Source: Gammaproteobacteria bacterium (lineage in GTDB: Bacteria > Pseudomonadota > Gammaproteobacteria > Pseudomonadales > Azotimanducaceae). From it: 64,000 bases of DNA. How positions within the stretch are numbered: position 1 is the stretch's first letter; every line of letters starts with the position of its first letter. This document shows, piece after piece, positions 1 to 8,294 of the stretch. The notes beneath the pieces are model-generated. The model saw only the letters and a program-made list of their open reading frames with translations. It was not told the DNA's origin and did no database searches. Location: contig JAAXKB010000036.1 of NCBI GenBank assembly GCA_012269545.1, positions 64,421-128,420 on the forward strand. Reading direction: 5' to 3'. A program made the position numbers and the translations under genes.

Positions 1-801
1 ATGGGCTGTTTGATAGAGCACTTTGAGACGCTCATCCGACACACGGCCGATCTTGGCATTGACGCCCAGCTGATCCGCCAGCGCCGCAAGTTTTGCTTGC
101 TGCGGACCAGTTCCAGCCAACGTCAAACGGATGTCCTTGCTGTGTTTGCTGGCCGCTACCGCACGCAACAATTGGGGTTGCTGTTTTTCATTTGCTAATC
201 GTCCTACGCTGACCACATGGTAAGGAGGCGCTTTCGCTGGTGGATCACGCTGCAGAAAGAACGCCTCCGTTACACCGTTGGAAAGCACTGAAACAGGCTT
301 TTTGAGCCCGGCAACATACAGTAAATCGGCAGCGAACTGCGACGGCGCGATCACCCTGTCGGCGCGGCTGTAAAAGCGCCAGACGAAGAATTTATACAGC
401 ATTGAGGTCAGCCATACCGAAGAGATACCCAAATTGCTCAGGATATTCTCAGGCTGCACGTGAAAGGACATGACCACAGGCTTTGCTTGCCTGCGCGCCT
501 CAGCGATCGCCCCATGCCCAAGGAAAAACGGGAACTGCACATGCAGCAAATCGGCGTCAGCGATCACCTGCTGCAAACGCTTTCGATTCGGCAGCGCCAG
601 GGGTGCTTTCATCCGGTCTAGAATGAAATTAATGCCGGGAATCCGCAGGGGCACAAAGCCAATGCACTGCTCGTTTGACGGATCGTCAGCCCCCTCGGCG
701 ATTAGCATGCGGAAATCAAAACGGGTTTTCAGCGCTGTCACAAAGCGCCGTGTTGAGACCACCGTGCCGTTAAAGGGGTGAAACCACGGATCAATGACCA
801 T
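1..801 (-). CDS. Glycosyltransferase family 4 (GT-B fold), C-terminus cut by the window edge
   Basis: About 267 residues of a GT-B glycosyltransferase read leftward and run off the window start. The N-terminus reads MVIDPWFHPFNGTVVSTRRF, a GT4-type acceptor-side opening. A linker segment with VLSNGVTEAFF, then HVVSVGRLANEKQ, begins the nucleotide-sugar-binding domain. Such enzymes move a sugar from a nucleotide donor to a lipid or polysaccharide acceptor on the cytoplasmic face of the membrane; the substrate cannot be told. The ATG at 801 has no clear ribosome site. An in-frame TTG at 840 would add KPQIA before MVID, which completes the usual first beta strand, so the true start may be there. 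The donor-binding C-terminal part lies outside the window. Confidence 0.8.
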   Translation of the reverse strand, partial: MVIDPWFHPFNGTVVSTRRFVTALKTRFDFRMLIAEGADDPSNEQCIGFVPLRIPGINFILDRMKAPLALPNRKRLQQVIADADLLHVQFPFFLGHGAIAEARRQAKPVVMSFHVQPENILSNLGISSVWLTSMLYKFFVWRFYSRADRVIAPSQFAADLLYVAGLKKPVSVLSNGVTEAFFLQRDPPAKAPPYHVVSVGRLANEKQQPQLLRAVAASKHSKDIRLTLAGTGPQQAKLAALADQLGVNAKIGRVSDERLKVLYQTAH

Positions 802-881
802 GGCTATTTGAGGTTTGGAAACGCTAGGTTCTTTTTCCAAAACGAAAGTTTTCCTCTGTCTCGTTTAACCCCGGCTGCAAC

Positions 882-1784
882 TCAGCGTCTGGCTGCGGGC
901 GCGATATCGGATACCTCGTACTCCTTGATCGGCATGATCAGCTTATGCCATGTGCTGGGCTCGTTGGGTCCGGAACCTACCGCCACTGCCCGGCTATCCG
1001 AAAATGTGCCAAACACCCGGTCCCAAACAATGGCTGCGCAGCCAAAGTTCGTATTGCTCTCCGCTAAATCCAGCGAGTGATGGCAAATATGATATTGGTT
1101 GGTGGTAAATAACCAACCGATCACGCGACTGTTCATCGCCACATTACAGTGGGCGATGCTCGCCTGAGAGACCAACAGCAAAGAAGCTCCCAAGGCCGGC
1201 GCGCCAATACCAAATATCAGCTCCAGCAAGGCAGCAGGCAGAAGCAAGAAAAAATACTCCAGAGGGTGGTTTAGACCGAAGTTCAACGCGCCAAGTTTTT
1301 GAAAAGCGTGATGCGCCCCATGACCGGAGAAACGCCAAACCACAGACCATTGATGTTCAGCACGATGCACCCAGTACCACAGCAGTTCGTTGAGAAAAAA
1401 AACGGTGAACATTTGGGCCAGCAGCGGCCAGTGATGGGGCCAAATATGCACACCTAACTGCTCGCGCAGACCGCTAAGAAACGGGTCGAGCACCTGAGTG
1501 TAAAAGTCGCCTACTGCGCCGGCCACGAAAAAGAGAATCAGCACCAAGACGATGCTTGAGGACCGTTGCTTACCACTAAGTCGCCACTCGCCTCTCGCCG
1601 GATAGAGATGCTCCAACACGCCTAAAACCAATTGAACCGCCAAAACACAGCCGACAAAGAGGGTTGGATTGGTGGGCTGGGTCAGCCACACGCCGATCAC
1701 GGCCAACAAAATTGCTGGCTGAAGCCCATAGTAAAGCGCTCGGGCTGGCAGGTTTTGGGGCTCAACGGTCTGATCGCCTGCCAT
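882..1784 (-). CDS. Sterol desaturase / fatty acid hydroxylase family protein
   Basis: 300-residue integral membrane non-haem di-iron oxygenase. The three histidine clusters of the family are visible: HRAEH, HGAHH and HICHH. Several hydrophobic segments surround them (for example residues 20-55, 80-100 and 175-205). The family hydroxylates or desaturates lipids, sterols or carotenoids using O2 and an electron donor. A GGAG ribosome site sits 7 bases before the ATG, inside the end of the preceding gene, from which it is separated by only 3 bases. It therefore looks like the last gene of the BVMO-MFS-SnoaL-like operon. Substrate unknown; the neighbours suggest a hydrophobic, steroid- or terpenoid-like compound. 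Confidence 0.88.
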   Translation of the reverse strand: MAGDQTVEPQNLPARALYYGLQPAILLAVIGVWLTQPTNPTLFVGCVLAVQLVLGVLEHLYPARGEWRLSGKQRSSSIVLVLILFFVAGAVGDFYTQVLDPFLSGLREQLGVHIWPHHWPLLAQMFTVFFLNELLWYWVHRAEHQWSVVWRFSGHGAHHAFQKLGALNFGLNHPLEYFFLLLPAALLELIFGIGAPALGASLLLVSQASIAHCNVAMNSRVIGWLFTTNQYHICHHSLDLAESNTNFGCAAIVWDRVFGTFSDSRAVAVGSGPNEPSTWHKLIMPIKEYEVSDIAPAARR

Positions 1785-1787
1785 CGC

Positions 1788-2369
1788 CTACTCCTCTCTC
1801 TCAAGACTACGTTGTTCGCACATGTAGTCCTGAGCCGCACGGGCGACGGCCTCCGCGCAAGCGCCAGGCGTTGGCCCACCGGCAAACATCAAATGACATG
1901 GGCCCGATAGAACATCAGGCCTTTGCCGCTGAATCCAGTCAAACATCTCGGCGAAAATCGGCGGGTCATCGCCCGCGAACGATGCAGCAAGCACCCGCTC
2001 GTTCGCAATGGTCAAGCGAAAGGTATCGGTTGCCCGATAGCCCAGAGCGCGGCCAAAGTCATCGTTTACCGTTACAGAACATGTGACTAGAGCCAAAGAG
2101 TTGCCTGATTCCAACACATCGCAAGGCGGCCGAGAGACGACCTCATATTGCGCACCCTGTGCCCACCCTTGGTAGTAACGCACGTCATCACCCTCGGCAT
2201 TGTGAGACAACAGGGCATCCAGCGCTTTTGCGTCCCAAGCGTAGAACGCATCCAAAAACCGCGCGGCGACATCTCGTGGATCAATGCTGTTAGTCTCCGC
2301 CCGCACCGGCAGCACACCAACAAGGACAACCAATGCCAAAACGCTTAAAAAACGTGTTAGCCAGCACAT
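1788..2369 (-). CDS. Secreted SnoaL/NTF2-like protein of unknown function
   Basis: 193 residues with a clear signal peptide (hydrophobic stretch FLSVLALVVLVGVL, likely cleavage after PVRA). The mature start DPRDVAARFLDAFYAWDAKALDALL resembles the first helix and motif of SnoaL/NTF2-like folds, which are used as cyclases, isomerases or binding modules. It lacks an obvious catalytic motif, so the function is open. The start codon lies 1 base after the MFS stop and has no good ribosome site, which suggests translational coupling. It would act in the periplasm, unlike its cytoplasmic or membrane neighbours. Confidence 0.7.
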   Translation of the reverse strand: MCWLTRFLSVLALVVLVGVLPVRAETNSIDPRDVAARFLDAFYAWDAKALDALLSHNAEGDDVRYYQGWAQGAQYEVVSRPPCDVLESGNSLALVTCSVTVNDDFGRALGYRATDTFRLTIANERVLAASFAGDDPPIFAEMFDWIQRQRPDVLSGPCHLMFAGGPTPGACAEAVARAAQDYMCEQRSLEREE

Positions 2370-2370
2370 G

Positions 2371-3630
2371 CTAGCTTTGCGCCCGCTTGATCATGACGCC
2401 GCAACGCCAGTAATGAAAAACGCCCCAGAGCAAAATCAGGATCGTCGTCGCCAAACCCCAGCGCAAGCCGTCTTCTCCATGGGTGCTGGAGAAGACATCA
2501 CTGAAGAAACCGACAGTAAATGGACCCAGACCTAAACCGATGATGTTAGTTATGAAGAGATTAATTGCGGCAGCAACCGAGCGCATTTCCAACGGCGTGG
2601 AGTTTTGAATCAGAGCAAAACCCGGAGCCACATACAGCGTACCCAGCATCGCCGGCAACGCATAGGCGGCAATTGCTCCCATCGGTGTGGTCGCCATAAA
2701 GGTCAGATAGAGCATGGGAAGGGTAATCAGTGACGACACGGCGACAACCCAAGGCAGCCACTGTTGACCACGCTTCGCTGCCATGAAGTCCGCAATACGA
2801 CCACCAAGGTAGATGCCTATGGCACCACCGACACCAATCAGCAGAGCGAGGTAGGAACCTACCTCACCGGTGCCCATACCGTGGATACGCACCAAATATA
2901 TTGGAACCCAAATCACCGAGGCGTAGCCGGCAAAGGACACCAGCGCACCGGCAGCAATGATGTGTCGCAGCACAGCACTGCGCCAAATAAAAGTTGCGAC
3001 TTCCCTGAATGCAGGGGCCGGCGTTTCCTGTTTTAACGCCTCTGAGTAGCCTCTGGGCGGTTCCTTTACCGTATAGCGAACCAATATGGCCAGAAAAATT
3101 CCCGGTAGCCCCACGACAACGAAGGCTGTCCGCCAGCCGTACCACTCGTTAATCCAGCCACCAACTAAAAAACCGATAAGAATGCCCCAGTTGATACCCG
3201 TGCCAAATATCGCCATGGCCGTCGAGCGTTTTTCTGGTGGATACAAGTCCGCAATCATCGAATGCGAGGGTGGATTCGAGCCCGCCTCACCTACACCAAC
3301 ACCGATACGCAGCAACAACAGCTGCATAAAGTTGGTTGCGGCTGCACACAGTGCCGTCATCAGACTCCAGAGAAAAACCGAGAACGAAATGAGGTTACGT
3401 CGATTGTTGCGGTCGGCCCACATCGCCATGGGCATTCCCAGCGTGGCATAAAAAACCGCAAACATGATGCCTGTCAGCAGCCCCAGTTGCGTATCCGTGA
3501 TCAACAGCGACTCTTTAATCGGCTGCCCTAATATACCCATAATCTGCCGGTCGACATGGCTCGAGGTGAACACTAGTACCAACATAAAAAGGGTATAGCT
3601 GCGTTGACGGTCGGTTACTTCTTGCGACAT
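2371..3630 (-). CDS. MFS transporter (spinster/ACS-like)
   Basis: 419-residue major facilitator with about 12 hydrophobic helices. The loop 2-3 signature reads MAMWADRNNRRNLI, and TM4 carries GVGEAGSNPPSHSMI, a pattern typical of the Spinster-like MFS branch found in catabolic gene clusters. It should move a small organic solute across the inner membrane; whether uptake or efflux is not visible. AGAAGG lies 6 bases before the ATG. It follows the BVMO gene on the same strand after about 100 bases that contain a 12-bp motif also found upstream of the BVMO, so the two may be co-regulated. Confidence 0.88.
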   Translation of the reverse strand: MSQEVTDRQRSYTLFMLVLVFTSSHVDRQIMGILGQPIKESLLITDTQLGLLTGIMFAVFYATLGMPMAMWADRNNRRNLISFSVFLWSLMTALCAAATNFMQLLLLRIGVGVGEAGSNPPSHSMIADLYPPEKRSTAMAIFGTGINWGILIGFLVGGWINEWYGWRTAFVVVGLPGIFLAILVRYTVKEPPRGYSEALKQETPAPAFREVATFIWRSAVLRHIIAAGALVSFAGYASVIWVPIYLVRIHGMGTGEVGSYLALLIGVGGAIGIYLGGRIADFMAAKRGQQWLPWVVAVSSLITLPMLYLTFMATTPMGAIAAYALPAMLGTLYVAPGFALIQNSTPLEMRSVAAAINLFITNIIGLGLGPFTVGFFSDVFSSTHGEDGLRWGLATTILILLWGVFHYWRCGVMIKRAQS

Positions 3631-3654
3631 AGATGCCTTCTTACAGATAAAACG

Positions 3655-3666
3655 AAGGCGGCCCTA
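3655..3666 (-). promoter_or_regulatory. Copy 1 of a shared 12-bp upstream motif (TAGGGCSGCCTT)
   Basis: Read on the minus strand this is TAGGGCCGCCTT, 25-36 bases upstream of the MFS start. An 11/12 identical copy (TAGGGCGGCCTT) lies upstream of the BVMO gene at 5666-5677. The motif is a near inverted repeat (AGGGC/GCCT). It may be an operator or promoter element; with only two copies, chance is not excluded. Confidence 0.3.
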
Positions 3667-3727
3667 AAGAGACAGCCTGTGTGTGGACACGCGGGTCTAG
3701 TGGCTTAAGACTGGCGGGCTTAACGCC

Positions 3728-5611
3728 CTATTCAAGTTCCAATCCTTGCAAGTCGCCCTTGGCACGCCAATTGGCCATCAAATCAAAAAACTCGATAGGT
3801 CCGCCGCCGTAAGTATTATTCTGCGGCTTGGTGTTCACATTGCCTTCGTTGTTGTAGTACCCGGGCGTACACTTTTCCTGAAAGTCTGCGGTTAGGCGCG
3901 CCTTATCAATAATCGTTTGCACCCACTCTCTTTCGGCTGCTTCACTGGCCTCAATGCGGGTCGCCCCCCGGGATTTTGCCGTGCTCAAAATGTGCGCCAA
4001 ATGCACACTTTGCTCATCCAGCGAATAGGTGTACGTGGCAGTAAATCCCGACTGGGCCGGACCGAAAAAGAAACTGTTAGGGAAACCGCGAGAATGCATG
4101 CCATGGAATGTGGACAATCCGTCCGACCATTTCTGCGAGACCGTCAGACCATCAACACCGTTGATCTGGTAACCCGCGCGCCGAGCATAATCCGTACCCA
4201 CCTCGAAGCCCGTCGCGAACACGATGCAGTCCACAGGGTATTCTTGGTCATCGAAGACGATGCCGTTTGCCGTGATCTGATCTACGCCGCGGCCGTCCGT
4301 ATTCACCAAGGTTACGTTGGGACGATTGAACGTCGGCAGGTACTCGTCATGGAAACACGGGCGCTTGCAGAACTGACGATAATAAGGCTTCAGGGCTTCA
4401 GCGGTTTCTTCGTCTTCGACAATCTCAGCGGCTCGTGCCCGCACACCTTCCATTTTCTGGTAGTCGGCCAATTCCATCTCCCGCGCCAAGTCCATAAAAC
4501 TCATCGCTTTCTGAGTTAGGTATTTCTTTATGCCTAGCCGATACAGGTCCGGAGACAGGGGTGACATCAACGCCCATAAAGCCAATCGACCCTTGGACGG
4601 TGCTCGATCTTGAAGATTGCCAAACAGCAGGCGAAAGGCTTCTGTCCAGCCATCGGCTACTAAATCTTTCTCCACCTGCGCACCCGTCATAATCGACTCA
4701 AAGTTACGCCGGCGCTCGTCTTGCCAGCCAGCCTTTTGGCTGTTCATCCAGTTGGGATCTGTTGGCTGATTGTTCCGCACATCAACGGAGGACGGTGTGC
4801 GCTGGAAGACGTACAAATGCTCCGCAGCCGCGCCCAAGTGAGGCACACACTGCACCCCGGTTGCACCGGTGCCAATCACTGCCACGCGCTTGTCTTTAAG
4901 GTTTGTCAATCCGCCATTGGAATCACCGCCCGTGTAGGCGTAATCCCACCGACTGGTATGAAAGGTGTGTCCCTTGAAGTCGTTGATGCCGCGAATGGCG
5001 GGCAATTTGGGCCGATTCAGCGGGCCGTTGGAGTGCACGACATAGCGGGCTCGCAGGCGGTCCTGACGATCGGTAGAGACAGTCCAGCGGCCCTGCTGTT
5101 CATCCCAATCTGTCGAGGTCACTAGGGTTTGCATGAGCGCGCGTTCGTTCAGACCATAGGTTTTCGCGATGACATGGCAATATTCCAGCGTTTCTGCTGC
5201 GTTGGTGTATTTTTGCCTCGGCACAAATCCTGTCTTTTCCAGCAGCGGGAAATAGACGTAGGCTTCAATGTCACAGGACGCACCGGGATAACGGTTCCAG
5301 TACCAAGTACCACCGAAGTCCCCACCTTTCTCGACGATTTTGAAGTCCGTAATACCGGCATCGTGCAACCTAGCGGCAGCCAACATTCCGCCAAAACCGC
5401 CTCCAATAATGACAACCTCAACTTCTTCGTCGATCGCCTCGCGCGTCAGTTCGTTTTCGATGTAAGGGTCTTCCACAAAGTAAGCGAACTCGCCCGAGAC
5501 CTCCTGATACTGGTCATTGCCGTCGGCGCGTAGCCGCTTGTCTCGTTCTTCCTGATACTTGCGCCCTAGCGCTTCAGGATCAAAAGACATCGATTGGGTT
5601 TTGGCGTTCAT
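3728..5611 (-). CDS. Baeyer-Villiger-type flavin monooxygenase
   Basis: 627-residue class B flavoprotein monooxygenase. The FAD Rossmann motif GGGFGG is at about residues 70-75, followed by GGDFGGTWYWNRYPG (97-110). The BVMO fingerprint appears as FKGHTFHTSRWDY near residue 220, and the NADPH Rossmann motif VAVIGTGATGVQ follows near 250. These features mark true Baeyer-Villiger monooxygenases, which insert an oxygen next to a ketone to give an ester or lactone. Length and the N-terminal extension of about 60 residues match cyclic-ketone BVMOs. ATG at 5611 (GAGAG upstream) is preferred over the in-frame GTG at 5635. First gene of a leftward operon with the MFS transporter. The exact ketone is unknown; the P450s and the alpha/beta hydrolase nearby fit a pathway. 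Confidence 0.9.
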   Translation of the reverse strand: MNAKTQSMSFDPEALGRKYQEERDKRLRADGNDQYQEVSGEFAYFVEDPYIENELTREAIDEEVEVVIIGGGFGGMLAAARLHDAGITDFKIVEKGGDFGGTWYWNRYPGASCDIEAYVYFPLLEKTGFVPRQKYTNAAETLEYCHVIAKTYGLNERALMQTLVTSTDWDEQQGRWTVSTDRQDRLRARYVVHSNGPLNRPKLPAIRGINDFKGHTFHTSRWDYAYTGGDSNGGLTNLKDKRVAVIGTGATGVQCVPHLGAAAEHLYVFQRTPSSVDVRNNQPTDPNWMNSQKAGWQDERRRNFESIMTGAQVEKDLVADGWTEAFRLLFGNLQDRAPSKGRLALWALMSPLSPDLYRLGIKKYLTQKAMSFMDLAREMELADYQKMEGVRARAAEIVEDEETAEALKPYYRQFCKRPCFHDEYLPTFNRPNVTLVNTDGRGVDQITANGIVFDDQEYPVDCIVFATGFEVGTDYARRAGYQINGVDGLTVSQKWSDGLSTFHGMHSRGFPNSFFFGPAQSGFTATYTYSLDEQSVHLAHILSTAKSRGATRIEASEAAEREWVQTIIDKARLTADFQEKCTPGYYNNEGNVNTKPQNNTYGGGPIEFFDLMANWRAKGDLQGLELE

Positions 5612-5665
5612 AGCGAGCACTCTCAATAAATTCACTGCGGTGTATTAACGACAGACCATACAAAA

Positions 5666-5677
5666 AAGGCCGCCCTA
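5666..5677 (-). promoter_or_regulatory. Copy 2 of the shared 12-bp upstream motif
   Basis: Minus-strand TAGGGCGGCCTT, 55-66 bases before the preferred BVMO start, matching 3655-3666 at 11 of 12 positions. It lies between divergent genes, so it could also affect the rightward unknown gene at 5798. Confidence 0.3.
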
Positions 5678-5797
5678 GGCCAATGCGGACGTTCAGGTTA
5701 CTTGCTGAACCACATTTTTTCTTCCTCTGGTTTTCTGAATCCAACCAATATAATGTTCTTCATTAAATTGTGAATTCTGGGCCAAAGACAAACAGAC

Positions 5798-6493
5798 ATG
5801 ACGCATTTGCTTCGCTGGATTACCCGCTTGACGGCTGCCATCGCCGCCCTGTTTCTTGCTTTATTTTGGCTCGTCTTTTTTTCCGCGCGCCCTCCGCTCA
5901 CTACGGACTCTGCGACCTTGACCGGCAGCGGCAGCGGCATCAACTACTGCGAGCTACCAGCACTCGACGGTTCGGGGAAACGCGCCGTCGACATCCCAAA
6001 GGGCAACACCCCAGGCTGTGGCTATACCCACTTTCCGCTGCCGATTCTGCGCGAATGCACTGAGCCGCTAGCGGATGGTTCAGAGGATATTCGCGGCCTG
6101 TGGCGGGGCATTAGCGGCAAGGTCGGTCACGTCGAACGGGTAGAACAATGCGGTGACCGCATCGTCGTGACCAGCAACGGCATCATTCACGACATGGGCC
6201 CGAACTTGAGCGGTGGTCTCACCAGCAATGACACCGAGGGCATGGTGATATTTACCATTGGCGAGCGGGAATATTGTCCCCGCACGTCCGCCGGGGTCAC
6301 GTGGGAGGAAGGCGTATTGAACTTTCGCGTGCTTGGCTGGGGCCCCGTTGTGGTCAAGCGATATCTGGACGGTGAGCATTTGATCTGGGAATACGCAGAT
6401 GGCACAACAACCCGCATGGAGCGTCTGTGCACATTACCGGCAGCTCACATCAAACCCCAACCGAGGGGACCGCGCTACGTCCTCTTCAACTAA
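5798..6493 (+). CDS. Membrane-anchored or exported protein of unknown function
   Basis: 231 residues. One long hydrophobic segment near the N-terminus (AAIAALFLALFWLVFF) is followed by a polar domain with several cysteines (CELP, GCGYTHF, RECTEP, EQCGDR, EYCPRT, RLCTL), suggesting a disulphide-stabilised periplasmic domain anchored by an uncleaved signal. A beta-rich repeat of the type GVLNFRVLGWGPVVVKRYLDG suggests a lipocalin/META-like barrel, but no family was recognised. It is followed 18 bases later by another unknown membrane protein and probably shares its transcript. It begins the rightward half of the catabolic cluster. Confidence 0.65.
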   Translation: MTHLLRWITRLTAAIAALFLALFWLVFFSARPPLTTDSATLTGSGSGINYCELPALDGSGKRAVDIPKGNTPGCGYTHFPLPILRECTEPLADGSEDIRGLWRGISGKVGHVERVEQCGDRIVVTSNGIIHDMGPNLSGGLTSNDTEGMVIFTIGEREYCPRTSAGVTWEEGVLNFRVLGWGPVVVKRYLDGEHLIWEYADGTTTRMERLCTLPAAHIKPQPRGPRYVLFN

Positions 6494-6511
6494 CAAATCG
6501 CAGGATCGCTG

Positions 6512-7165
6512 ATGAACTGGAAAATCTGGATTTGCGTGCCCATCGTCTATGGGTTTTTCAGCCTTTGGTATTTCAACTGGCAAGGGCCACTCACTCAGCC
6601 GGAAGTAGAGCACTTTATGGCCCAATTTGCGCAGCAGGAAGGCAGTTCCCATACCGACGCAGCAACCCTAAGAGCTTTTTTGGAGCAGGACGATGGCAAA
6701 GAATTCATCATGCTGAATCAGGTGCAGATTTATGGGCACGATATTGCACACCCGATCAGTGGCGAAATGATCCCCGGCAGAAAGCTTCTTAACAATTATT
6801 TTGGCCCCTTTGCCGGCGCTTTGTTTTTGCGCGGCGGCCATCCCGTGTTTCAGGCGCGCACCGTTGGCGGCTTTATCGATTCATGGAACGCAGACGACAA
6901 CCTAAGTTTCTCCGGCACAGCAATGATGCGCTACCGCAGTCGACGAGACATCGCCGAGTTGGTCATGGATCCGATGTTTGCTGACGGTCATATCTACAAG
7001 CTGGCAGCCATTGAACGCACGATTTCCTACCCCACCCAAATCATCATGAGCGCCTCAATGGCGCCCCACATCTGGCTATTCGTGGTGTTGATGCTGCTGG
7101 CGTCCCTCGCGCAGAATATTGCTCTCTGGCGTCAAAGACGAAATTCTTCATCGCCGCGCGCTTGA
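6512..7165 (+). CDS. Two-helix membrane protein of unknown function
   Basis: 217 residues with a hydrophobic helix at each end (residues about 4-22 and 190-208), so a central domain of about 160 residues sits on one side of the membrane. The stretch AMMRYRSRRDIAELVMDPMF resembles the helix of dimeric alpha-beta barrel proteins (DUF1330/NIPSNAP-like), which is only a suggestion. It lies 18 bases after the preceding unknown gene and 37 bases before the quinone oxidoreductase. The pair may be a membrane module of the catabolic pathway. Confidence 0.65.
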   Translation: MNWKIWICVPIVYGFFSLWYFNWQGPLTQPEVEHFMAQFAQQEGSSHTDAATLRAFLEQDDGKEFIMLNQVQIYGHDIAHPISGEMIPGRKLLNNYFGPFAGALFLRGGHPVFQARTVGGFIDSWNADDNLSFSGTAMMRYRSRRDIAELVMDPMFADGHIYKLAAIERTISYPTQIIMSASMAPHIWLFVVLMLLASLAQNIALWRQRRNSSSPRA

Positions 7166-7202
7166 TCGGGACTCGTCAAACAATACCGTTGGGAACAACC
7201 TC

Positions 7203-8180
7203 ATGAAGATCGTTTGCTGCCGCACATTCGGACCGCCACAGACTCTCGAACGCATAGAAATCGATGCGCCTGTTCCCGGACCAGACGAAGTTCTCGTTGA
7301 AGTACACGCTGCAGGAGTGGGATTTGTCGATGGCTTGATGATCCAAGGACTGTACCAAGTGAAACCGCCACTACCCTACTATCCGGGGAGCGAATTTGCG
7401 GGCGTGGTTGCGCAGGTAGGCTCCGGCGTCGCTGACTTTCACGTCGGTGACCGCGTTCTGGGTATCGCTAACAACGGAGCTTTTGCTGACCAGCTCACCA
7501 TCGCCAGCGATAAGCTGGTAAAAGTACCCAACAACCTTTCCGCGCAAGTCGCAGCGGGTTTCTTCATTAACTACGCGACTGCCCTGTACGGCCTGCGCGA
7601 CTGCGGCAAACTTCAGGCAGGCGAGACTGTCTTGATCTTGGGGGCAGCCGGCGGCGTTGGCAGTTCTGCTATTAGCGTAGCTAAGGCCATGGGAGCAATC
7701 GTCATTGCAGCCGCGTCCAACGCAGAAAAAAGACAGGCGGCGCTTTCGTTCGGCGCAGATTACTGCGTCGATTACAGCGACCCAAATTGGCGACAGGCAC
7801 TGAAAACGCTCACCGGCAAACAGGGGCTCGATGTCGTGTATGACCCTGTGGGCGGCGACAAAGCAGAGCCCGCATTTCGCTCACTGGCCCCGGGCGGGCG
7901 ATTCCTGGTCGTGGGTTTCGCCGCTGGCGAAATTCCAAGAATTCCACTTAACTTGGCTCTGCTCAAACGCTCCGCTATCGTCGGGGTGGATTGGGGTGGA
8001 GAGATGCGCGCCAATCCCGCCATTAATCAGACTTTGATGACAACCTTGATGCAGTGGGTTCGTGACGGAACGCTGAAGCCCGCCCCGGTGCAAAGCCGGC
8101 CAATGAGCGACTACCAACAGAGTCTGACCGACCAATTAGCTGGCCGAGTTGTCGGTAAATTAGTCCTAACAAACGCATAG
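7203..8180 (+). CDS. NADPH:quinone oxidoreductase-like, zinc-independent MDR family
   Basis: 325-residue medium-chain dehydrogenase/reductase. The N-terminal GroES-like part holds YYPGSEFAGVVAQVG. The Rossmann motif GAAGGVGSSAI binds NADPH, and DVVYDPVGGD is typical of quinone oxidoreductases and enoyl reductases. The catalytic and structural zinc cysteines of alcohol dehydrogenases are absent, so it is likely a reductase of quinones or alpha,beta-unsaturated carbonyls. The start is taken as the ATG before KIVCCRTFGPP; longer in-frame forms overlap the preceding gene and lack family sequence. Confidence 0.85.
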   Translation: MKIVCCRTFGPPQTLERIEIDAPVPGPDEVLVEVHAAGVGFVDGLMIQGLYQVKPPLPYYPGSEFAGVVAQVGSGVADFHVGDRVLGIANNGAFADQLTIASDKLVKVPNNLSAQVAAGFFINYATALYGLRDCGKLQAGETVLILGAAGGVGSSAISVAKAMGAIVIAAASNAEKRQAALSFGADYCVDYSDPNWRQALKTLTGKQGLDVVYDPVGGDKAEPAFRSLAPGGRFLVVGFAAGEIPRIPLNLALLKRSAIVGVDWGGEMRANPAINQTLMTTLMQWVRDGTLKPAPVQSRPMSDYQQSLTDQLAGRVVGKLVLTNA

Positions 8181-8294
8181 CAACACGCCAGCCATCGCCT
8201 CTTCGCCCGGGACTTTACGCTAGCGCAACTCGCGAAAACCGCGCAATATCGGAGGCTAAATCAGAACATTTCATTGAATTGGAGGGGCCCTTCA

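Noticed and set aside
470-781. Reading frame opposite the glycosyltransferase
   Set aside because: The minus strand gives a clear GT4 protein across this stretch; this is its shadow.
5663-5680. GGCC-TAGGGC-GGCC followed by T on the minus strand, as a terminator
   Set aside because: The stem is only 4 bp and it lies upstream of the BVMO start, where no leftward transcript ends; listed instead as a shared motif.
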